Positions 21,925 through 31,369 of a DNA stretch of 64,000 nucleotides are shown here, one piece after another (position 1 is the first letter of the stretch; the number at the start of each line of letters is the position of its first letter). The translations under genes were made by a program, and so were the position numbers. Source of the stretch: Raffaelea ambrosiae (lineage: Eukaryota > Ascomycota > Sordariomycetes > Ophiostomatales > Ophiostomataceae); assembly GCA_002778195.1 (NCBI GenBank), contig PCDI01000002.1, positions 806,001-870,000 on the forward strand. The letters run 5' to 3'. The notes beneath the pieces are model-generated. The model had not been told where the DNA came from and did no database searches. It was given only the letters and a program-made list of their open reading frames with translations.

Positions 21925-22964
21925 CTACGCGCAGTGGACCTCGCCATCCGCGTGGGTGTGGCATTCCTTTTTTTTGGGCACGGGTTAGCAGGGTGGTACG
22001 CGTGGCGGAAGAGGAAGAAGCAGCGCGAAGGACTTACCGTCCCGCCCGTCGTGGTGGTCGTGGCGTCGGAGGGCGTCGTCGTCGTGGGCGCCGTGCTGGC
22101 GGCGGCCGCCGCGCTTTCCGCAGTCGACGCTGCTGCTTCTGCGGCCGACGACGACGAGGAGGATGCCACGGGGGCCTTGCCCGGGCAGCCCTCGCCCGGG
22201 AGGGCGATGTCGTAGGCGTAGGCCTCGAGCGCAAAGTACTGCAGCGAGTGGGTGTTGCGGACGGCCTCGGCAGGGGTGGACTGGGCCAGCGCGAGGCAGT
22301 CGGCGTAGTCGTCGGCAAAGTGGTCGACGACGCCCTCGCCCATGGCGGGCACGTGGAAGAGGCGGTGGATGAGGTCGCCGCCGAAGAAGAGGCTGAGCGC
22401 GCCCGTGGCCACGTCGTAGCCGTAGCCGCACAGGCCCTCGAGCGGGCGGCGGATCTCAAAGGACAGCGGGCAGATGACGGTTTCCGCGGTGCCGTTCTCG
22501 CCGCGCCAGTGGCCGGCCCAGCCGTCCTGCCGGCAGTTGTCGTCGGGGTCGTCGCAGCGGAAGAGCATCCCGGCCCGGTCGGCGGCGGCCACCTTGCTGA
22601 ACCAGCCGAGCGGCTCGCCCGTGGACGCGTTGCCAAAGTACTTGGTGTAGAGCGGGGACGCCGGGCCGAAGCGCAGGATGTGGTCGCGCGCGTGCACGCC
22701 CAGGGCGACGGCGTCCTGGAAGCCGCGGCGCAGGAGGGCCGTCTGGGTGGCGTTGCACGACGAGTGCAGCACAAAGTCGGGCGTGGCGCCCGCCGTCCAG
22801 TCGTAGACGGCCGGCGCGGCCGTCGCCGTCGCCGCCGGGACCGTGTAGGTCACGGTCACCGCGCCGCTGCCGTCACGACGCTGGTGGCGGAAGGGGCTGG
22901 CCGCCGCGGGCGACGCCAGAGCCGCCACGGCCCAGAGGGCCAGCGGAGCAGCCGAGGTCTTCAT
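21925..22964 (-). CDS. secreted Asp f 2 / PRA1 / ZPS1-type zinc-binding protein
   Basis: Secreted protein of 322 aa related to Aspergillus Asp f 2 and Candida Pra1, which bind extracellular zinc (zincophores). Exons are 22964..22038 and 21966..21925. Signal peptide 1-22; conserved blocks NATQTALLRRGFQDAV, DHILRFG, KYFGNASTGEPLGWF, GHWRGENGT, ETVICPLSFEIRRPL, and HRLFHVPAMGEG (200-211), the HRxxH site corresponding to the zinc site of the M35-like fold. A Ser/Ala/Thr-rich linker follows. Exon 2 supplies only 13 residues, ECHTHADGEVHCA, the His/Cys motif that ends family members; without splicing this tail is lost. The acceptor is unusual: a run of A residues, then AG. A strong TATA box is upstream. 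In Aspergillus and Candida the gene is paired with a zinc importer gene; no such neighbour is present here. Confidence 0.93.
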
Positions 22965-24256
22965 AGGGGGCGTCGGAAGAGGGGAAACAAACGATGGGAG
23001 GAGGGGTGGCGGAAGCTCTGTGTGGCAAGGCAAAGTAGAGCGGTGTGTCCTGTTTTGCTTGTCGAGCGTCTTCTTCCCTGGCCAGCTTTTCCCTGCGAAG
23101 GCGCTCGGCCACGGCCCCTTTTATAGCTCGAGCTGCCCATCCCAGGAAGAGCCTCCCATCGTTCTAGAACTTGCCCATGCCGACTCGTCCGATGACCTGG
23201 ATGGTCATGTCTCTGGACTGCCAAGATGCAGACTTTTTCTTTTTCCCACCTGGGCCGGTGTAGGCGTTCGTCCGTCTCTCCCGATCGGAACAGAAAAGCC
23301 GCAGTATCCCACGGGGTTTTGTTGCGCGGGCTCCATCGGGCAGCGTTCCTCGTCCCATCTAGACGTGCGCCTTGCATGGAGAGTCGGGATGTTTGTTTGT
23401 CAACGATTGCCACCCGGCAGGAAGAGCCAAGCCTTTTTACACCTTGGACCTGCCCGGCGGAGCTGTGTGCTCGTGGGGGGAAGGGAATTGCGTGGGTCGG
23501 AAGGCATCGCCAAGAGCGAGTAGCACCTCTGGTCCATGAGCTTCACCGACCAGTGTCGAATGGAAAGCAGTCCTTTTGGGGGGGGGACCCTCTGCGTTTT
23601 TGCCAAGTATTGGGACCGAACTGGTCATCCCATGTGGAGGGGCTGGGGTGAGTGGAAGAATTGCCTGCCGGGGAGTTGGTTGAGAAGCAAATGTGGCAAG
23701 TCGTCGAGTCTGTGATATCACCGCCTGTCGTGAAGATGCGCAGATTCTTTGCCAAACCCAAGCTTTCGAAAACTTCACGTCCTGGAGAGAACCCCTGCGT
23801 TATACAGGGGAAACAAACACCACAACACATATTTCAGGGTGTTCCTGCGTCGCTACAGCCCCATGCTTCACTGGCGACGGACAGCGCTGTGCTGTCCATC
23901 AAGGTGAAGCAGGCCAAGGAATGCCTAGAAATACAGGCGTGTAAGTGGCCTGTAGTGGCCATCAAGGTCAAGCCAAGACGTGCAAATGCAGACCTAAAAT
24001 GCTTTCCAGCTTCCCTTTTCTCTCGCTGCTCTCGTTATTCTTTTTACAAAGTACTTTCATTAGGCAATCGATTCTCTAGGGTCGCTTCCAGAGTGTTCAT
24101 TCGGCTTCTTTCTATCCTGACCTCCCCTCTTCCGCCAGTTTGTCTGCGTGGCCAAAGTTCTTCTTTTTTTGTGTGTGTGTGTTTTTTTTTTTCGGCTCTC
24201 CTTTCTCTCTCAAACTCCCACCTCGCGTACGCCGACCCTGGGCTCTTCAGACAAGT
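22965..24256. other. promoter region of the Asp f 2-like gene
   Basis: 1.29 kb. Besides the TATA box it holds three CAAGGT/ACCTTG hexamers (23441-23446, 23900-23905, 23963-23968) that resemble the zinc-response motif reported for the Aspergillus ZafA regulator. No supported gene is present. Confidence 0.4.
23118..23125 (-). promoter_or_regulatory. TATA box of the Asp f 2-like gene
   Basis: Minus strand reads TATAAAAG about 155 nt upstream of the ATG at 22964, a canonical sequence. Confidence 0.6.
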
Positions 24257-25332
24257 TCAAATCTTGGAAAAACTCCCATTCCCTGCCAGCACCTTGGCCA
24301 GACCCGTGAACCCTTGGGCCTCGGCCACGTCGGCCGGCGTTTGGCCCTCCGTGTCGCGGACGCGAGGGTCGGCTCCTCGACGGAGCAGGTACCGAACCGC
24401 CTTTTCGTTGCCCGCTTCTGCGGCCACGTGGAGGGCTGTCCCCAGCGGTCTGTCTGCCGCCACGCTGTCGAATTCCCGCTGCCCCTCGAGCTCCCGGGCG
24501 TTGATGGGCACGCCGTGGTCGAGAAGAGCGGCCAGTTCGTCGACGCTCCGGACCGCGATTTGCAAAAGCCCACCTTTGGCGAGGTCTGCGCCTCGCTTCA
24601 CCAGATCATCCAAGAAGAAGCTGTCTGTGAACTCGCACATTGCCGACAACGGCGTTGTTCCTGTCGGAGACGTCTGGTTGACGTCAGCACCGCAATGGTC
24701 GATCAGCCAAAGAGCCGTGTGTTTGCGGTGGTAGCAATTTAGCACCAAACTGGCTCGAGCAAAAAAACGGATCAAGGAGACCAGGTTAGTCAAATGCGAT
24801 CTGACACACAGAGCATGTAGGGAAACGAGAAACGATATGAAAAAAAAAAAACCCCCCCAGAAGAGGGAAGACACAACCTTCCACGTCTCGCCGCCGTTTG
24901 GCTTCGCCACAAAAGGAAATGCACTCACGCAAGAATGGAGGGATGCGCCAAGTCGACGGGAGTATATTTGTACATGTACCCAATGTGCGCATTGATATTC
25001 AGTCCGGCCTCGAGGAGAAGGAGGACCACGCGCTTCGAGTCCCATTCAGCTGCTCTGATAAGCTGCTTGTAGCCCATCTGTACGCCTTGGTTGAGCAACT
25101 CGGAAAAACATGCCGACCGGTCCCAGACGGCGGCATGGTCGCATAAGCTTTCCAAGAGGTGCTGGTCGTAGTTGGATCGCAGAAAGTGTGATAGGAGATA
25201 CTGAAAGTTGTCGATGTCATTGTCATCGACATGACGCTCGAGCTTCTGGCGAAGTACCTCTGGGTTCATCTCGGGCACTTCCCGTACTGGCACCCCGACC
25301 TGGGCTGGCTCGGAGAGCCGTGTGGACAGCAT
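24257..25332 (-). CDS. ankyrin-repeat protein
   Basis: 298 aa, exons 25332..24929 and 24749..24257, with a 179-nt intron (GTGAGT..CCAG) joining PVDLAHPSILA to LVLNCYHRKHTALWLI. Ankyrin repeats are clearest in the C-terminal half: ADVNQTSPTGTTPLSAMCE, then LGTALHVAAEAGNEKAVRYL and RGADPRVRDTEGQTPADVAE. The N-terminal 130 residues look like divergent repeats (LIRAAEWDSKRVVLLLLEAG). No signal peptide or membrane segment is seen, so it is probably a cytosolic protein-interaction module; the function is not deducible. A TATA element (TATAAAGG) lies about 90 nt upstream. Confidence 0.82.
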
Positions 25333-25420
25333 AGCGTCCGTGTCGCGTTTGTCTTGTCCGTCCGGACACGATGAAGGGGGAGGGCAGAAACTTCTCGCCT
25401 TGACGTGCTACATACTATCG

Positions 25421-25430
25421 TCCTTTATAG
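25421..25430 (-). promoter_or_regulatory. TATA box of the ankyrin gene
   Basis: Minus strand reads CTATAAAGGA about 90-98 nt upstream of the ATG at 25332. Confidence 0.55.
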
Positions 25431-26896
25431 CTTCGCGGTCGGCGGCCATCCCGCCTGGATGCTTTGCCAGCTGGTCAATACGTGGACGCGATGCCTTGTA
25501 GGATGGGAGCCTAAAATTGAGGCCGAAAGCCCACCAAAGATCTACACGCACGATCTGAAAATGAGGCCCAATCGAGGCCTGACCGAGGCCCGACCGAGGC
25601 CCAACTGATGCCAGACCGACGCCAGACAGCGAGACTGACGAGAGAAGGAAGCAAGGAAAATCACAAAATCAAGAACGTCCAGGTCGCCTGGAATGGTTCC
25701 TGAGGCTCAAAGATTACCTCATCCATGTTCGCTGCTGGAGAGGACAACCCCGTCAAAGACAGAAGCACGTGCACATGGGTGGCATCAGTCCCGGGAATGA
25801 TCACGCATGGAGCCAGCTGACGGGTCGTCTTCGGATATCGAAGGGTCACGTCTCATTAGGCAATGCAAGGGGATCGTCGCAAGCCGGCAATACCCAGGCA
25901 ATGGGGAGACAAGAGTCGGGTCATGCATAATGTACAGGAGGGTACATCTGAATACGTGGGTTGTACCGTGGTAAACTAGCAGAAGCGTATTGGCAAATTG
26001 GGAAGGTTGCATAAGACGATTAAACAATTAAGCCTGGTTTTTTAATAAAAATAGAAAACGTACAGAACAAGGGCTCAAAAGCAGGCAAACGACGCAAATG
26101 AGGCGAGGCGATTGGAGGAAGAGGGGGGGTTCTCCATTCTGACAAATTGGTGGCTTGCCGTTTTGCCTCGTCGTTGGCTGCTGTTGGCCGCTGCCGCCAT
26201 ACTGGCAGACAATCGTGCCATAGCCTTGTCGCCCGGTTGGAGGAGAGCTCCAAGCACTGGGTTATGCTTGGCTGTCTTGCTTGGTGATGGGGAAGTTGCT
26301 GGGTGGTGTTGGAGGGGGGTGGTGGTTGGGATGGAGGGCATAAAACACGGTTTGGAGAACTGCTGACGCCAAAGCTGAGAAGGCGTGCAAAGGGGACATC
26401 CTGGGCAGATATGACGAGACAAGAAGGCTGAAAAGGCAATACGATTTCTGGTGGCCGAGGCAAGAACCGACGAGTACACGATGGTGGCCTTGTCTTTCTC
26501 CGTGTCTCCTTTTTTTTTTTTTCTCGGTTTGTCTACTTTGCCTCCACGCAAGCACCACCGAATTAAGATGTGGGCAGAACAGGAGAACAGACACACCCGG
26601 GCGGTCTCGACGGGGCCGAAATACACCGGCGTGGGTTGGAGAATGTCAACCTAGTATGCAAAACGGAGACCTTCCCACGCCGGACTGGAGCTGGCTGTCG
26701 ATCGTGGGATTTCGAAAGTCTACTCGTACACTGGTGCCGATGCGCAACGTTCTACTAAACTTGGCTTGTGGCATCGTAGTCTGTATTCCAATAGGCCGTC
26801 CAGGGGTTCGAAGGGTTCCAAAGGTTCTAGCACAGTTCTAGGTTCGTAGTAAGAGAGATAAAGTTGTTCGTTTTTTTTTTTTTTTTTTTTTTGCTG

Positions 26897-26932
26897 CTCT
26901 AAAGTGGCCCCAATCTCTAAAGTGGCCCCAAT
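26897..26932. repeat. 18-bp perfect tandem duplication
   Basis: CTCTAAAGTGGCCCCAAT occurs twice head to tail directly after a poly-T run. Confidence 0.9.
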
Positions 26933-27487
26933 TTTGTCCTCCCTGGGGAGGTGAGTAATTTTTTTAATATCGATTTCCCCTTTCCCCTTTCATCCCAATG
27001 TAAAAATCGGACCTGTCCTCGGACCTGCCTCCTAAAGGGAGAATTCCATCTCGTAAGGAAAATCACTGCAGAGGCAGAGTTTTCGAGGTTTCATGCCCTT
27101 CTCCGTCGCTCCAAACGTTTTGCGGGCGGTGTCTGCTGGGCTGTCTCCTCTTTTTTGCTGGCTCAAAGCGGGCCCAGCCAAGCTCGAAAGCGTGGTTTGT
27201 GGCGATTTTGGGCGATGGCATCAAATGGCGTCATCCAGCCCAGCGGCTGGGTTGCGCCAACGCGCGGGAGCATTGCCGTCTGCAAAAAACGATGGTCACA
27301 AAGAGCAAACCGTGACACAAGAATACATGGGGAAATGAAAGAAGAAGAAAAAAGACAACGCGAAGACACGGAGAAACACCGTGGAAAGCTCGCCGAGGCG
27401 GCCCAGCAAAAGGCCAACACTGGATCAAATCATTCTTACACACACAAGCCATAGACAGTCATAGCAAAGAGCTGGGTTTGAATAAAT

Positions 27488-29425
27488 ATGGCCGTTGGGG
27501 CCTCCCTTTCCGGGGCGTCGTCCTCGTCTGGCCATTTTGGGCATGCTGGCTCTTCTAGGTCTTCTGGTTCTGGTTCGCCTCTCCTTTCCAGTCAAGGCTT
27601 GATGACAGATCCAAACAACTACGGCACCATGTCTGGCTTCGCCAGGAGCTTCAAGCGCGACCACACGCAGGTCAGCGAGCATCTCGCCAACATCGATGAT
27701 GCGGGCAGCAAGTATGCCTCGGATGGGCACGACCACGCCGACGGGCCCGTCGAGGGGGATTCCGAGACGATCGGTAGGCAGTCACTTTGTGTCCAGCTGG
27801 TCTTTGTGTACAGCAGCTTCTTCTTCTAACACCACCCCCCCCCCAGGCCGCATTCAACAGGCTCGTGACAACAAGCGCCAGATCGGCGTCACCAGCGCCG
27901 TCTTCCTGATCACCAACCGCATCATCGGCACCGGCATCTTCTCGACGCCCAGCACCATCCTGCAGCTGTCCGGCAGCGTCGGGCTGTCGCTGATGCTGTG
28001 GGTCGCCGGCATGCTGATCGCCCTGGCCGGCACGGCCGTCTACCTCGAGTTCGGCACCGCCATCCCCAAGAACGGCGGCGAGAAGAACTACCTCGAGTAC
28101 GTGTACCGCCGACCGCGGTTCCTGGCCACGTGCTGCTATGCCAGCTACGTCGTGCTGCTCGGCTGGGCCAGCGGCAACTCGGTGGTGTTTGGCACGTACA
28201 TCCTCAACGCCGCCCAGGTCGAGGTCACGCGCTGGAACCAGCGCGGCGTCGGCCTGGCCTGCATCACGGCGGCCTTTCTGATCCACGGCACCGCGCTCAA
28301 ATGGGGCATCCGCCTGCAGAACCTGCTGGGGACCATCAAGCTGCTCATCGTGCTGATCATTGTCGTGGCCGGCTGGGTGGCGCTGGCGGGCCACCTGAAG
28401 CTGGACGGCGCCGACGAAAACGACCGGCCGCACAACTTCCGCGACGCCTTTGCCGGCACCACGGGCAGCGCCTACGGCGTCGTCACCGCGCTGTACAACG
28501 TCATCTGGAGCTACGTCGGCTACAGCAACGCCAACTACGCGCTCAGCGAGACCAAGAACCCGGTGCGCACGCTCAAGATCGCCGCGCCGCTGGCCATTGG
28601 CGTCATCTCGGTGCTGTACATGTTTGTCAACATTGCCTACTTTGCCGCCGTCTCCAAGGCCGACATGATCGCCGCCCGCCAGCTCGTCGCCGCCACCCTG
28701 TTCCGCAACGTCTTTGGCGGCACCGCCGAGCGCGCGCTGTCCGTCTTCGTCGCGCTGTCGGCCTTTGGCAACGTCCTCAGCGTCATCTTCTCCCAGGGCC
28801 GTCTGGTCCAGGAGCTCGGCCGCGAGGGCGTGCTGCCGTACTCGCGCCTCTGGGGCAGCAACCGGCCCTTCAATGCGCCCCTGGCCGGCCTGTTCGAGCA
28901 CTGGCTGGTCTCGGTCGTTGTCATGCTGGCGCCGCCGCCGGGCGATGCCTACAACTTCTTGTTAAAGTGAGTCCACAGCACGTGCTGCCTGTTCACGGCC
29001 GCGTCCTTCCTTCGTCCGTCCACTAACGTGTCAGCCTCATCTCGTACCCCCTCGCCATCGTCAACACGTTTGTCTCCGGCGGCCTCATCTACCTCTACCT
29101 CCACAAGGACGCCTGGAACTGGAACCCGCCCATCAAGGCCACCCTGCCCGTCGTCGTCTTCTTCTTCCTCAGCAACATCTATCTCGTCGTCGCGCCCTTC
29201 GTCCCGCCCACCGACGGCCAGAGCGTGTACGAGAACCTGCCGTACTGGATCCACTGCGTGGTCGGCTTCGGCATCATCATCGCCGGCGGCCTGTACTGGC
29301 TGGTGTGGGCGGTCCTCCTGCCCAAGATTGGCGGGTACGAGCTGGTGCGCGAGGTCGTCATCGACCCTCTCGACGGCTGGGAGCGCAGTGTGTTTGTCAA
29401 GAAGCCGCGCAAGGGCGCAGACTGA
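27488..29425 (+). CDS. high-affinity methionine permease-like transporter (APC superfamily, MUP1-like)
   Basis: 598 aa, exons 27488..27773, 27847..28966, 29035..29425. A Ser/Gly-rich cytosolic N-terminus of about 105 residues precedes the transporter core: QIGVTSAVFLITNRIIGTGIF (the APC unwound helix 1 GTGIF), EFGTAIPKNGGEKNYLEYVY, VIWSYVGYSNANYALSE, NPVRTLKIAAP, FGNVLSVIFSQGRLVQELG. These are the usual blocks of fungal MUP1-type methionine permeases. Intron junctions TIG-RIQQAR and YNFLLN-LISYPL fix the splice sites. The product is probably an inducible uptake carrier at the plasma membrane; the cytosolic N-terminus of such carriers commonly regulates endocytosis. Substrate assignment is by family only. 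Confidence 0.9.
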
Positions 29426-31369
29426 TGAATTGAGCGGGGTTGTCTTTTGTCTTGTGTCGGGCGGTGGCGTTTGTAGAATAGAAAACTTGGTGTCTCGGTT
29501 GTCTCCTACTACTGTCGGTTCTCGTTTGGGTGGTCTTGGCCAATGTCTCGTACTTGGTGTCCCGGCACCATTGTGTCCGTTGTGTCCATTGTGTCCATTG
29601 TGTCCATTGTGGTCTACTGCCCTTTTGCGTGTCTCACAATTTCGGTTTTGGTCCCTGCGTATGTCTCTGCCCTTTTGTCTCTCCTGTCAACCATGCGCAC
29701 GGCAACGCTTGCGCGTCCTCTCTTGCCGCCCCAACAGACAAGGGCCGGCATCGTACGGCATGCTCTTGTGTCTCGCCCTTGCTGGTGATGCCGTCGGGCG
29801 CCATGCCGACGGGTCTGCAAGCGAGTTGGCCAGAGTCTTTCCGGGTCTCGACTTTCTCTGGTCGTCTTGGTTGGTCTTGGTTGGTCTTGGTTGGCCTTTT
29901 TTTTTCGACTTTTGGCCGTCGCAAAATCTCGCTTGGTCTCTCGGTCTCGCTTTGCACCCGTTACGCGCGCTGGTGTTCGCCGGTCTTGTTTCGGCTGCCA
30001 GGGCTCTAAGCTCTAACTGTCTAGGCTGTCTCAGTCGCATCGAATTATCCGCATTGTCTTTGTCGTTAGTTCTGTCTTGCATGTGTCTGGATGTCGTTAG
30101 ATGGACAATAGCGAGGCCAAAGCCAGGGAGAGCGCAGAGGCCAGAAACCAGACCAGAGCCGCAAGGAGACACAAGGAGCCACGCAGGGGCCACGCCAATG
30201 ACGGGCACTATCCATAAATATCGATTTGTCTGTCTGAGACACGCACAGTTGGCCATCCGCGGATTCTGGTCTCCTTCCAGGAGTCAGCTCCGCCGTGTCA
30301 CGTGGAGAGATCCAGAGCCCCCGCAAAGCTGCCCAAGCCAAGCGGCAGCCACCGCGCGCATAAGCTCTCCCACCCGGGCTCCACTTAATTTGTGCCCAAC
30401 GAGCGAGCGAGCATTCCTCTCCCGTCGCTCCTTCCTTGCCAGTAAGGCAGACTATTAGGTGCCCCCCTCGTACTCACACGCCTCTTTGTTTCCCCACCTG
30501 CCCTGTTTGCCGGCCTGGGCTCTGCTCTTTCCTGTTTCACATTCTCTGTTTTTTTTGTTTGTTTGTTTTTTTTTGGGCTGCCCGCCCTCTTGTCAGCGCC
30601 TGCCTAAAGCCAACGATCACCACCCAACGAAAAGTGATCAGCACAAAAACAGGGCGATCGATCACCAAACGGTTTTTTTTTTTCTCATTTATTGTGCCTA
30701 GTTCTTTTTTTGGTGCTCCTCGCATTTCTTCATCAAACAACCCTCCTCATCCATTCCCCTCACCATCACCACACTCTTGTTTTTTTGCTTTTCTTGTGTG
30801 TGCCGGCATTTTTATTCTTCTTCTTTTATTTTCTTCATTGAGCCTTCCGCTATCAGTGCTGCTACCGTTTCCACCCCATAGTCCTGCGCGTCTCTTTTTT
30901 ATTTTTCTCCTTCCTTGTTTTGGCGCTTCCCGTCTTGCAGCTTTCAGCCTTTTCAGCCTTCCCTTTTTCTGCCTAAGTGCTCGTAACCACTCGTTTTTCT
31001 ACTCGGCGGATTCCCACTCCGTCCCCTACTTTCTGCACTCTTCTCGTCTCCCCGTCTCTGCGCTTCATCTTCGCTTGAGACAAACGGCGCATTCCTTGCG
31101 TCAACAAGCCCATTCACGTCGTCGGCGTCGTTTCGTTCGGGCCACTTCAGCCATCTGTCAGCGAGCTCGCCGGCTACCGTTATCTACTGGCCTTTGGATC
31201 CTTTTCCCGGGGACTTGACAGCTTTCTCCTCCGCCTGCTCTCGAAGTTTCTCCTTATTTCTCTCTCCCCCGCGTCGCACTTGCTCCTTTTCTTCTTTCTT
31301 CTTCCTCCTGGACTCGTGGTCCATCCGACGGTCTGGGCTCTCTCGTCGCTTTTGCAGCTTCTTGCCACC
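29426..31369. other. intergenic and long pyrimidine-rich leader of the SR gene
   Basis: 1.94 kb. The left half holds short tandem TTGTGTCCA copies (about 29574-29610) and GGTCTTGGTT copies (about 29866-29896). From 30470 on it becomes strongly C/T-rich, typical of the promoter and long 5' UTR of a highly expressed fungal gene. No gene is supported. Confidence 0.5.

Larger units (their letters stand above)
25333..27487. other. divergent intergenic region, 2.15 kb
   Basis: Lies between the ankyrin gene (-) and the methionine-permease gene (+). Contents: GACCGAGGCC-type short repeats near 25565-25625, a poly-T run near 26870-26892 followed by an 18-bp perfect direct duplication (26897-26932), and an A-rich leader before the permease. 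Several frames without motifs exist; none is supported. Confidence 0.5.

Noticed and set aside
1..25000. Secondary-metabolite cluster built from the MFS, Zn2Cys6, hydrolase and SnoaL-like genes
   Set aside because: No polyketide synthase, NRPS, terpene cyclase, P450 or other backbone enzyme is present, so co-location alone is not enough.
25560..25630. Short GACCGAGGCC/GACGCCAGAC repeats as a CRISPR-like array
   Set aside because: Units are only about 10-12 bp, imperfect and without spacers, and the genome is eukaryotic.
26805..26850. GGTTCGAAGGGTTCC, resembling a tRNA T-loop
   Set aside because: No acceptor stem, D arm or anticodon arm can be drawn around it.
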